The translations under genes were made by a program, and so were the position numbers. A model generated the notes under the pieces. It was not told the origin of the DNA. It ran no database searches and was given only the letters and a program-made list of their open reading frames with translations. A stretch of DNA of 25,292 bases from Candidatus Magasanikiibacteriota bacterium. GTDB lineage: Bacteria > Patescibacteriota > Patescibacteriia > Magasanikbacterales > UBA10003. How positions within the stretch are numbered: the stretch's first letter is position 1; every line of letters starts with the position of its first letter. The stretch is from NCBI GenBank assembly GCA_003514455.1, contig DOQH01000007.1, positions 1-25,292 of the forward strand, in the 5' to 3' direction. Positions 1 to 6,551 of the stretch are shown here, one piece after another.

Positions 1-443
1 GCCACGCCGACTGATTCAAAACAAAGATTTTGCAAAGAACGCAAAGCACCATAAAAACTCAAACTGAAAGAATCCAAAACCATAATCAAACCGGAAATCA
101 AAATTAATTCTTTCAAATCCGCTCCATAGCCCATTAAATAAACAACTAAATTTAAAACACCATAAGCCGCCACGACTAAAAACAATTTTACTGTCAAAAT
201 ATTTCCCAAAACCTTGGCAATGTTTTGATTGTCTTTAGCTCCTTCGCGAATTAAAACCGGATTCAAACCCAGATCAGTCAGAACCGAAAATAAACTGGAA
301 AAAGAAAGAGCTGTGATGTATAAACCTGTGTTTTCCACCCCGATAAATCGCGCTAAAAGTGTAAAATATATGAAAGAAAAAATCTTCTGCGCCACCGAGG
401 CCGCTGTAAGATAAATTGTATTTTTAGCGATATTTGAAGACAT
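1..443 (-). CDS. Wzx/MATE-like polysaccharide flippase, N-terminal part (runs off window)
   Basis: This gene is open at the window's left edge; about 147 codons are present, reading leftward from an ATG at 443. The translation starts MSSNIAKNTIYLTAASVAQK and continues with hydrophobic stretches separated by short loops. The arrangement of an N-terminal helix, a 'LARFIGVENTGLY' loop, then 'LTDLGLNPVLIREGAKD', is typical of the Polysacc_synt/Wzx family, which flips undecaprenyl-linked oligosaccharides across the cytoplasmic membrane. I infer that role; the C-terminal two thirds are not visible. The start is fixed by a strong promoter whose predicted transcription start lies only about 6 nt upstream of the ATG, with no Shine-Dalgarno. 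The gene is separated from the ribosomal operon by a terminator. It belongs functionally with the GT-C and O-antigen-ligase-like genes elsewhere in the window. A generic MATE-type transporter is the main alternative. Confidence 0.75.
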   Translation of the reverse strand, partial: MSSNIAKNTIYLTAASVAQKIFSFIYFTLLARFIGVENTGLYITALSFSSLFSVLTDLGLNPVLIREGAKDNQNIAKVLGNILTVKLFLVVAAYGVLNLVVYLMGYGADLKELILISGLIMVLDSFSLSFYGALRSLQNLCFESVGV

Positions 444-455
444 AAACTTGGCTAT

Positions 456-484
456 ATTTTACCATTTAAATACCTCTGGGTCAA
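456..484 (-). promoter_or_regulatory. Sigma-70 type promoter for the flippase gene
   Basis: On the minus strand, TTGACC (484-479) and TAAAAT (461-456) are separated by exactly 17 nt. The predicted start of transcription is near 449, giving a leader of about 6 nt before the ATG at 443. The mRNA would therefore be almost leaderless. The -35 lies just downstream of the rpsI terminator, so the two units are cleanly separated. Confidence 0.75.
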
Positions 485-488
485 TTTA

Positions 489-512
489 AAACCCCTCCTT
501 GCGGAGGGGTTT
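489..512 (-). terminator. Intrinsic terminator of the infA-rpsI operon
   Basis: A perfect 10-bp stem (arms 489-498 and 503-512), rich in G-C pairs, is closed by a GCAA tetraloop (GNRA class) on the minus strand. A short T run follows. It lies 13 nt after the rpsI stop codon and just before the next promoter, exactly where the operon should end. The T tract is short (TTTT then AAATT), so efficiency cannot be judged. Confidence 0.8.
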
Positions 513-524
513 GAATTTTGGAGA

Positions 525-1088
525 TTAGCGTTTTGCCCATTGTGGAGAACGACGAGCTTTTTTGTGTCCGAATTTCTTTCTTTCTTTAACACGCGAGTCG
601 CGAGTCATATAACCGACTTTTTTCAAAGCAGGTTTTAAATCCGCGTTAAATTCCACTAAAGCCCTGGAAATACCATGCCGTGCGGCTAATGCCTGGCTAT
701 TTTTACCGCCGCCAGCTACTTTGATTGAAATATCATATTTTTCCATTGCTCCAATCTGCTTCAAAGGGGCAAGTACCAAATCAAACAACTGAAAAATTGA
801 AAAATATTTTTTTAATTCTTGACCGTTGACTGTGATATTACCCTTGCCACTGTCAAAAAATCTCACTCTGGCCGTGGCTTCTTTGCGGCGGCCAATAGTG
901 GAAATGTATTCGCCTTTTTTGCTTTTCACAGGACTTGCAACAATAACCGGAACATCCACTTGTTCAACTTCAATCTTTTCAACTTGCGGCTGAACTTTCA
1001 CTTTTTCAACTGCTTCAACTGCCGACTTGACTTTACGCGGTCTGCCCAAGGCCTTTTTTACAACTGTTTTTTCTGTTTTTTTAAGCAT
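525..1088 (-). CDS. rpsI: 30S ribosomal protein S9 with long N-terminal extension
   Basis: S9 of the small subunit, whose C-terminal tail reaches the ribosomal P site. The family core begins around residue 60 ('ISTIGRRKEATARV') and ends with the diagnostic 'RRSPQWAKR' tail, where the last Arg normally contacts P-site tRNA. The protein is 187 aa, against about 130 aa in most bacteria. The extra ~59 N-terminal residues are rich in Lys, Val and Glu and include a GRPRK patch (residues 15-19) resembling an AT-hook core. The ATG at 1088 overlaps the end of rplM by 8 nt (ATGCTTAA), so translation is probably coupled. rplM-rpsI is the conserved order of this pair. No Shine-Dalgarno is visible. Confidence 0.96.
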   Translation of the reverse strand: MLKKTEKTVVKKALGRPRKVKSAVEAVEKVKVQPQVEKIEVEQVDVPVIVASPVKSKKGEYISTIGRRKEATARVRFFDSGKGNITVNGQELKKYFSIFQLFDLVLAPLKQIGAMEKYDISIKVAGGGKNSQALAARHGISRALVEFNADLKPALKKVGYMTRDSRVKERKKFGHKKARRSPQWAKR

Positions 1089-1440
1089 AGATCTTGAGTC
1101 GTTTCAATCTTACATCTCTTAAACGATTTTTAGGTAACATTTTAATTATAGCCAAATGAATGACTTCAGTCGGATTTGCCGCAAAAACCCTTTTAAATGG
1201 CCGTTCTTTCAAACCACCCGGATGCAAAGTGTGATGCCGATAAATTTTTTGTTCGGCTTTCTTGCCTGAAACTTTGATTTTTAAAGCATTTTTAATTATC
1301 ACCATATCGCCCATGTCTGTGGCCGGAGAATAATCTCTTTTTTGCTTACCCTGAAGCAGGCGAACAACCTGCGTTGCCAAACGCCCCAAGATTTTACCTT
1401 CGGCATCAATAGTATGAGTTGTTCTGATAATCTTCTCCAT
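1081..1440 (-). CDS. rplM: 50S ribosomal protein L13
   Basis: Large-subunit assembly protein L13. The conserved segments 'DAEGKILGRLAT', 'DYSPATDMGDMVIIKNA', 'YRHHTLHPGGLKE' and 'MLPKNRLRD' are all present. At 119 aa it is shorter than the roughly 140-aa E. coli protein. The loss is at the C terminus, where it stops right after the 'RLKIYA' strand and lacks the usual tail. It sits 5 nt after the rplQ stop and overlaps rpsI by 8 nt, inside the ribosomal operon. In many bacteria rplM-rpsI is a separate unit; here it is fused onto the alpha-type operon with no visible internal promoter. Confidence 0.96.
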   Translation of the reverse strand: MEKIIRTTHTIDAEGKILGRLATQVVRLLQGKQKRDYSPATDMGDMVIIKNALKIKVSGKKAEQKIYRHHTLHPGGLKERPFKRVFAANPTEVIHLAIIKMLPKNRLRDVRLKRLKIYA

Positions 1441-1445
1441 ATATA

Positions 1446-1796
1446 TTAAACCAATTCAATTAAAACCATATTCGCGCTATCCCCCACTCGCGGCCCAAGC
1501 TTGGTGGTTCTTGTAAAACCGCCCGGACGAGTTGCATAACGAACTTTTAAATCCTCTACAATTTTTTTAACAGGGTTTTCAATTGGAAAAAATGAACGCA
1601 ACTGACGATTGGCGTGTAAATCATTACGCTTGCCCAAGGTAATCATTTTTTCAACCAAAGGCACGACTGCCTTGGCTTTGGCCTGAGTTGTTTTAACTTT
1701 TTCGTATAAAATAACACTCATGGCCAAATTTTTCAACATAGCCACGCGTGGTCCTTTTTTTCTATCTAATGTAACTTTACTCTTCTGATGCCGCAT
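1446..1796 (-). CDS. rplQ: 50S ribosomal protein L17
   Basis: L17 lies near the exit tunnel of the large subunit. The start 'MRHQKSKVTLDRKKGPRVAM' is the family signature (usually MRH-x-K...L-x-R...R-x-A). The 'TRPGGFTRTTKLGPRVGDSANMVLIEL' end is the classic C-terminal block. At 116 aa it is close to the usual short form of the family. It starts 5 nt after the rpoA stop, so it is co-transcribed with it, the standard rpoA-rplQ order. No Shine-Dalgarno is visible ahead of the ATG. Confidence 0.96.
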   Translation of the reverse strand: MRHQKSKVTLDRKKGPRVAMLKNLAMSVILYEKVKTTQAKAKAVVPLVEKMITLGKRNDLHANRQLRSFFPIENPVKKIVEDLKVRYATRPGGFTRTTKLGPRVGDSANMVLIELV

Positions 1797-1801
1797 AAAT
1801 A

Positions 1802-2662
1802 TTATTTCTTTTTATTGGTTGAGCCCTTTTTTCTGCCGCGTTTAGCAGTCGGCTTTTTGGTTTCTTCTTCGTCTTTTTCTTCCACATCCTCAACTGTTTC
1901 CTCAGCAGTTGCCTCTTCCATTGTTTCTCCTTCTTTCAATGCCTCAATTTCTTTTTCCACTTCCGGTTTGCCGCCAAATTCACTCAAAACCAAATTAAAA
2001 TGGTCAACTAAAATTTCAGTGGCTTGAATCATGGCGCTCACTGGAGATACAGTTCCGTCTGTTTCAATATCCAAAATTAATTTTTCAAAATCAGTGATTT
2101 CGCCCACGCGGACAAATTCAACTTTGTATCCGACATTGATTACCGGAGTAAAAATTGAATCAATGGCAATCATGCCGATTTCCAATTTTTTCCGGTCTTT
2201 TTCTTCCACAGGCACATAACCGCGGCCTTGGGAAACAAAAATTTCCATTTCAAATTTCGCGTTTTTATGAGTCAGAGTGGCGATATGCAAATTTGGATTA
2301 ACAATCTCCACATCAGATGTCACCTGGATTTGAGCGGCAGTCACTTCACCCTCGCCTTTAGCTTCCAAAGATAAACGCACCGGCTCAGCTGAAAAAACGC
2401 GCATACGCAACTGTTTTAAATTCAATAAAATTTCAACCACATCTTCTTGCACATGCTCCAAGGCGGCGAACTCATGCGGAGCACCTTTGATTTTCACAGC
2501 TGTTACCGCGGCGCCGGGCAAAGATGATAATAACACGCGGCGAAGAGTATTACCCAAAGTAATGCCATAACCATGGTAACACGGCTCAATGATAATTTTG
2601 GCCTCATTGGACTTGCCCGTCTCCTCCACTTTAAAAGATGATGGCAAAAGAAGTTTTTCCAT
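1802..2662 (-). CDS. rpoA: DNA-directed RNA polymerase subunit alpha, apparently lacking the C-terminal domain
   Basis: Alpha subunit, which dimerises to nucleate RNA polymerase assembly. The N-terminal domain is intact: residues 1-230 include 'PCYHGYGITLGNTLRRVLLSSLPG', the dimer-interface helix (segments separated here: PCYHGYGITLGNTLRR / VLLSSLPG). They also include 'GRGYVPVEEKDRK' and the 'LDIETDGTVSPVSAMIQA' block. The usual protein is about 310-330 aa, with an alpha-CTD of helix-hairpin-helix type that binds UP elements and activators. Here only 56 residues follow (231-286): an acidic Glu-rich stretch, then a basic end containing KRGRKKG. I see none of the alpha-CTD motifs. No neighbouring ORF supplies the missing domain, and the next gene starts 5 nt later, so this is a clean replacement and not an obvious frameshift. 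Confidence 0.95.
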   Translation of the reverse strand: MEKLLLPSSFKVEETGKSNEAKIIIEPCYHGYGITLGNTLRRVLLSSLPGAAVTAVKIKGAPHEFAALEHVQEDVVEILLNLKQLRMRVFSAEPVRLSLEAKGEGEVTAAQIQVTSDVEIVNPNLHIATLTHKNAKFEMEIFVSQGRGYVPVEEKDRKKLEIGMIAIDSIFTPVINVGYKVEFVRVGEITDFEKLILDIETDGTVSPVSAMIQATEILVDHFNLVLSEFGGKPEVEKEIEALKEGETMEEATAEETVEDVEEKDEEETKKPTAKRGRKKGSTNKKK

Positions 2663-2676
2663 ATTTGGAAAAAAAA

Positions 2677-3312
2677 TTAACGAGAATAAAATTCGATGAT
2701 TTTTTTAGGATCAAAATTAAATTGCATGCCTTCAATTTTCGGTTCGGCCAAAACTTTTCCTGTCAATGTTTCAACATTTAAAGAAAGCCAAACCGGAACC
2801 TCGTGTTTAATCAGTGTTTGCTTCAAATTTTCAAAAATCTTTTTTGACTGGCTTTTTTCCGCAATGCTCACGACTTGATCCGGCTCAACTTGAAAAGAAG
2901 GAATGTTCACTCGTTTGTTGTCAACCAAAATATGGCAATGAGAAACAATTTGGCGGGCACTTTCGCGTGATTTTGCCAAACCCAAACGATATACCACATT
3001 GTCCAATCGTTTTTCTAAAAATTTTAAAAATCCTTCGGCAGTGTTGCCTTTTCTTTTTGACGCCTTGGCCACATAATTGCTAAACTGGCGTTCACGCAAA
3101 CCATAAACCCGTTTGGCTTTCTGTTTTTCTTTCAACTGTTCGCCATAGCTGGTCAAACGGATTCTTTGAGTAGGACCATGCTGACCGGGCGCGAAACTGC
3201 GGCGAGTCAAAGCGCACTTGGCGCCAAAACATCTATCACCTTTAAGAAAAAGCTTTTCTCCTGCTCTGCGGCAACGGGCACATTGAATTGTTACTCTATC
3301 TGGCTTAGGCAT
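2677..3312 (-). CDS. rpsD: 30S ribosomal protein S4, zinc-binding type
   Basis: S4 is a primary 16S rRNA binder that nucleates the 30S body. The N terminus carries four cysteines (11, 14, 28, 33) in the arrangement of the zinc-bearing (C+) S4 known from Thermus, followed by 'RRSFAPGQHG'. The S4 RNA-binding fold is in the second half ('RLDNVVYRLGLAKSRESARQ', 'HILVDNKRVNIPSF'). Length 211 aa is typical. It is in its standard place between rpsK and rpoA, 4 nt after the rpsK stop. In many bacteria S4 represses this operon; no such mRNA site could be recognised here. Confidence 0.96.
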   Translation of the reverse strand: MPKPDRVTIQCARCRRAGEKLFLKGDRCFGAKCALTRRSFAPGQHGPTQRIRLTSYGEQLKEKQKAKRVYGLRERQFSNYVAKASKRKGNTAEGFLKFLEKRLDNVVYRLGLAKSRESARQIVSHCHILVDNKRVNIPSFQVEPDQVVSIAEKSQSKKIFENLKQTLIKHEVPVWLSLNVETLTGKVLAEPKIEGMQFNFDPKKIIEFYSR

Positions 3313-3316
3313 AAAA

Positions 3317-3835
3317 TTAGACCCTTCTTACCTTGCACGGACGGCAACCATTATGAGGAATCGGGGTAACATCTTTAATTGATGTAACATTGATATTATT
3401 AGCGTGCAAAGCGCGGACAGCTCCATCTCGGCCTGATCCGACTCCTTTGACAAACACGCTTACTTCTTTCAAACCATAAGGAAAAACTTTTTCAGCCACA
3501 TTTTTAACAATAAGCGATGCGGCATAAGGCGTGGCTTTTTTCGGGCCTTTAAAACCCATTTTACCCGCGCTGGACCAAGCCAAAACATTGCCGTTAGGAT
3601 CAGTCAAAGTCACCATTGTATTATTATATGTTGCTTGCACAAAAGCCAAACCAATTGGAATTTGTTTAACATCTTTCTTTTTTGCGCGACCGCGGGGTTT
3701 GGATGATTTCTTTCCCTTTTCGTCTTTATCTCCTTTTTCATCTTTAGTTTCTTTTTCAGGCGCTCCGGTATCCAAAACAATATCTTCAATGAATATTTCT
3801 TTGATTTCTTCTGTTTTTTTGTTTTCTTCAGACAT
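3317..3835 (-). CDS. rpsK: 30S ribosomal protein S11 with N-terminal extension
   Basis: S11 of the 30S platform. The core starts near residue 58 and has 'IGLAFVQATYNNTMVTLTD', 'GNVLAWSSAGKMGFKGPKK', 'TPYAA' and the C-terminal 'DVTPIPHNGCRPCKVRRV' block. The protein is 172 aa, against about 129 usually. The extra ~57 N-terminal residues are first acidic (Glu/Asp/Lys), then basic, with PRGRAKKK at 47-54, an AT-hook-like patch. It lies 11 nt after rpsM and 4 nt before rpsD in the canonical S13-S11-S4-alpha order. The ATG at 3835 is preceded by no clear Shine-Dalgarno. An internal start near residue 55 cannot be excluded, but there is no Met there. Confidence 0.95.
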   Translation of the reverse strand: MSEENKKTEEIKEIFIEDIVLDTGAPEKETKDEKGDKDEKGKKSSKPRGRAKKKDVKQIPIGLAFVQATYNNTMVTLTDPNGNVLAWSSAGKMGFKGPKKATPYAASLIVKNVAEKVFPYGLKEVSVFVKGVGSGRDGAVRALHANNINVTSIKDVTPIPHNGCRPCKVRRV

Positions 3836-3846
3836 AACTAATTATT

Positions 3847-4242
3847 TTAGGTCTTTTCGGCAGCTGATTTACGGCCACTGCCCATAGTGCGGCGAGTATT
3901 ACCGCGCACTGTGCGGCTATTGGTTTTGGTGCGCTGGCCTCTGGAAGGAAGTCCGCGGGAATGACGAGTGCCACGATAACAACCTATTTCTTTTAACCGT
4001 TTAATATTGGACAAAACTTCGCGACGCAAATCACCTTCCACTTTATAATTCTTTTCAACCAAATCGCGCAGGCGATTGACATCCGCTTCGCTCAAATCCT
4101 TAGTGCGAGTATCAGGATTGATTTCTAAACCTTTTAAAATTTTCTTGGATACGCTCAAACCAATACCATATAAATAGGTAAGGGATATTTCGATTCTTTT
4201 GTTCTGTGGCAAATTAATGCCGGCAATGCGAGCTACAGCCAT
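3847..4242 (-). CDS. rpsM: 30S ribosomal protein S13
   Basis: S13 is in the 30S head and contacts the 50S subunit and P-site tRNA. It begins '[20 protein letters not shown]', the family signature, followed by 'LTYLYGIG' (helix-hairpin-helix region). It ends '[24 protein letters not shown]', the conserved basic C-terminal stretch. Length 131 aa is slightly longer than E. coli S13, with about ten extra basic or polar residues at the end. It starts one base after the rpmJ stop codon, so translational coupling is likely. Confidence 0.97.
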   Translation of the reverse strand: MAVARIAGINLPQNKRIEISLTYLYGIGLSVSKKILKGLEINPDTRTKDLSEADVNRLRDLVEKNYKVEGDLRREVLSNIKRLKEIGCYRGTRHSRGLPSRGQRTKTNSRTVRGNTRRTMGSGRKSAAEKT

Positions 4243-4243
4243 A

Positions 4244-4357
4244 TTATCCTTGTCTTTGTTTATGTTTCGGCGTTTTGCAAATCACAACAACGCGACCCTT
4301 GCGACGCAATACTTGGCAATCTTTGCAAATTTTTTTCACTGACGCGCGAACTTTCAT
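4244..4357 (-). CDS. rpmJ: 50S ribosomal protein L36
   Basis: A 37-codon gene found by reading the gap between infA and rpsM. The ATG at 4357 opens '[20 protein letters not shown]', and the protein ends '[13 protein letters not shown]' before TAA at 4244. This is the nearly invariant L36 sequence, with the Cys-Cys-Cys-His zinc ribbon (C11, C14, C27, H32). It lies between infA (39 nt upstream) and rpsM (1 nt downstream), its standard position in bacteria. Confidence 0.97.
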   Translation of the reverse strand: MKVRASVKKICKDCQVLRRKGRVVVICKTPKHKQRQG

Positions 4358-4396
4358 GTTTGTTAAAAAAAATCTTTACCCAAATTAAAGTCGGGG

Positions 4397-4639
4397 CTAA
4401 AATCTGTAAACAATCCTGCCTTTTGTCAAATCGTATGAACTTACCTCTACTTTTACTTCATCGCCCGGCAGGATTCTAATTCTGTTTAATCGCATTTTTC
4501 CCGCCAAATGGCCGAGTAGTATATGGCCATTTTCCAATTTGATTTTGAATTTCGCTGAAGGCAACAATTCCTCTACACGACCTCTTAATTCCAATACATC
4601 TTTTGTCGAGGGCTCTGTAACAATTGGGTTTTGTGGCAT
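4397..4639 (-). CDS. infA: Translation initiation factor IF-1
   Basis: IF-1 occupies the A site of the 30S subunit during initiation. The 80-aa OB-fold protein carries '[20 protein letters not shown]', '[20 protein letters not shown]', '[20 protein letters not shown]' and the final VYRF, all matching the family closely. There are about 8 extra N-terminal residues compared with E. coli. It is the first gene of the ribosomal operon. Its ATG at 4639 lies about 10 nt from the predicted transcription start and has no Shine-Dalgarno, so initiation must rely on the short leader and start codon. This is notable for the gene that itself encodes an initiation factor. Confidence 0.97.
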   Translation of the reverse strand: MPQNPIVTEPSTKDVLELRGRVEELLPSAKFKIKLENGHILLGHLAGKMRLNRIRILPGDEVKVEVSSYDLTKGRIVYRF

Positions 4640-4655
4640 AATTTAGAGTGGCTCT

Positions 4656-4684
4656 ATTATATCCCAAGTCCTTTTTTTTGTCAA
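4656..4684 (-). promoter_or_regulatory. Perfect consensus promoter of the infA-rpsI operon
   Basis: Minus-strand TTGACA (4684-4679) and TATAAT (4661-4656) are separated by exactly 17 nt. Both hexamers match the sigma-70 consensus without mismatch. The predicted start near 4649 gives a 10-nt leader. The bases upstream of the -35 (about 4690-4740) are A/T-rich with runs of A and T, like an UP element. That is curious, because the RpoA encoded in this operon lacks a recognisable alpha-CTD. Confidence 0.9.
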
Positions 4685-4741
4685 CAACTTTGGGCTGTTT
4701 TTTAAAGTTTAATATATTTTGGCTTAATTTAGCTAAAAAGG

Positions 4742-6421
4742 TTAGTTTGAGTTTTCTTTATACACAGAAATAATTGGGTCGATTTTTTTTAATCTCCCCT
4801 CATTGAACACTAAAAAATTAATTGTTTTGGAGGATAATTGGGCTATAAAGATTGGCGTAAAATGGAATTCCGCTTCGTTACCCGCCTTAACAATTGTATC
4901 ATAATTTTTAATGTTTAACAAATAGTCGAGTGAATCCAGTTTGGCCGAACCGGTGAAAAGATGCTGTGAAGAAATAGCCGAAGCGCGATAGCCGTTTGGC
5001 AAAACAGTCCAATCAATCACTTTTTTATTATAATTATTTTTTGACAAATTTAAAAGTGCTTTGGTTGGTAAAACATCAACCAGATATGTTGGATAAAAAA
5101 GTTTCAAAGCGGTTATCCAGCCATTTCTGAAAACATAAGCGCCACCAATATTGTCCGGCAATCCCATAATCACTGCCCCCTCTCCCGGCTTAAGGTTGGT
5201 CTCGGATGCAAAATCAGCCAGCAATTGCTGACTTAAAGCGCCGGCATTTTGCCAAATCAAATTCCTTTGCCACAAATTAAAAGAAAAATAAACAATTAAA
5301 ACCATTGCCGTAATAATGCCAAGAATACGCCACTTTTTCCACAAACCGGCCACTATTACAGCTAAAAGCATAGCCATACCGATTGAAGGCAAATAAACAA
5401 ATCTTTCTCCTTCACTAGTGAAACCGCTTAATTGTAAATTATACACAGGACCCAAAGCGATAATGAAAAACAAAATACTGAAAAGATAGAGTTTTTTTTC
5501 TTGACAAAATCGCCATCCCAACCAAGCCGCACACATTAATAATAAAATAAATAAAAACCAATGGCTGGCTAATCCGTTAGTTATCCAAATTTGAGCCGGA
5601 CTGATAAAATGACTTATCAAACTACGAATAAAAATATTTATGGCGGAAAAAATCGAAAATGATGATTGAATGTTGGAATAAGAACTGAATAATAAACCAG
5701 TGGCAAATTGTCTTAACAATATATAAAGCCCTAAAATTGTTGCGAGAGGCAAAATAAACGAAATCTTTTTCTTCCACAACGCGCTTTTTTGCCAAACCAA
5801 TTCATAAGCCAATAAAATAATAGGCAATGAAGCGGCCATCTCTTTGGAAAAAATAGCCAAAGCGAAAGCCAAAGATGAAACGCCCAGCCATAAATAACGA
5901 CCGCCAATTCTGAATAAAACATAAAGATTAAAACTCAATAGAAAAAAGAAAACGGCGAGCACATCATTGCGGCCCGAAATCCAAGACACTGCCTCTGGGT
6001 GGTTGGGAAAAATCAAAAAAAACAAACCAACTAAAAAAGCAAGCCAGCAATTATTTCGTCCGGTTAATTGCCACACCAGCCAAAATAATAAAAATGCGCT
6101 GCCAAAATGCAAAAAAACATTTACCAAATGATAGCCGAAAGAATTCAAGCCGCTAGCTTGATAATTCGGCCAAAATGATAATACAGTAATAGGACGATAA
6201 ACACCGCTGTCGCGCGTACCCTCTGCATTGCGCAAAAAAAGATTTTCCAAAACTAATGTAGTATTTTTCGCGCGAGCGACCCAGTCAAAATCATCAGAAA
6301 CAAAAAGTGACTTGAGAATCGGGCGATACAAAAAAATCGCCGTGAACAAATAGACGACAAAAATCAATAGGGCATATCGCCGAATGTGCTTTTGTAACGA
6401 TATTTTCAGATTTTGAGACAA
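4742..6421 (-). CDS. GT-C fold membrane glycosyltransferase, PMT/TMTC-like
   Basis: A 559-aa polytopic protein with about ten hydrophobic helices through residue ~395, then a ~160-aa soluble C-terminal part. After the first helix (about 14-36) the first external loop has VSDDFDW (41-47), the acidic motif expected of GT-C transferases that use polyprenyl-phosphate sugar donors. Further on come YRPITVLSF (75-83), NHPEAVSWISGRND (140-153) and FSKEMAA (191-197). These recall the HP..TEAV..I.GR and KE motifs of the TMTC/PMT protein O-mannosyltransferase group. TMTC proteins carry TPR repeats, which are absent here. I infer glycosylation of a secreted protein or lipid carrier; donor and acceptor are unknown. 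It lies between alaS and the infA promoter on the same strand. No convincing promoter or Shine-Dalgarno was found. Confidence 0.75.
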   Translation of the reverse strand: MSQNLKISLQKHIRRYALLIFVVYLFTAIFLYRPILKSLFVSDDFDWVARAKNTTLVLENLFLRNAEGTRDSGVYRPITVLSFWPNYQASGLNSFGYHLVNVFLHFGSAFLLFWLVWQLTGRNNCWLAFLVGLFFLIFPNHPEAVSWISGRNDVLAVFFFLLSFNLYVLFRIGGRYLWLGVSSLAFALAIFSKEMAASLPIILLAYELVWQKSALWKKKISFILPLATILGLYILLRQFATGLLFSSYSNIQSSFSIFSAINIFIRSLISHFISPAQIWITNGLASHWFLFILLLMCAAWLGWRFCQEKKLYLFSILFFIIALGPVYNLQLSGFTSEGERFVYLPSIGMAMLLAVIVAGLWKKWRILGIITAMVLIVYFSFNLWQRNLIWQNAGALSQQLLADFASETNLKPGEGAVIMGLPDNIGGAYVFRNGWITALKLFYPTYLVDVLPTKALLNLSKNNYNKKVIDWTVLPNGYRASAISSQHLFTGSAKLDSLDYLLNIKNYDTIVKAGNEAEFHFTPIFIAQLSSKTINFLVFNEGRLKKIDPIISVYKENSN

Positions 6422-6551
6422 AATTGTTGAATAAATTTTGAGGTTTAATTGAAAATTAAGCTGAAAAATTTTGAAACAATTTTGGCCAAAAGATGAAAAT
6501 TGCAGTCAAAATGACATTCGGCGACATGCCCTAAAAAACTTGCGTGGCATG
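6422..6551. other. 130-nt gap with a small inverted repeat, no gene
   Basis: The largest gap without a gene. It is A/T-rich. Immediately at the alaS stop codon lies an inverted repeat with 7-bp arms (6524-6530 and 6546-6552, ACATGCC/GGCATGT) and a 15-nt loop. Its T-run is inside the loop and not after the stem, so it is not a standard terminator. I saw no convincing promoter for the downstream GT-C gene and no small ORF with coding character. Confidence 0.4.

Noticed and set aside
4244..4396. Non-coding gap between rpsM and infA
   Set aside because: Reading the minus strand shows the complete rpmJ (L36) gene at 4244-4357; only 39 nt remain untranslated.
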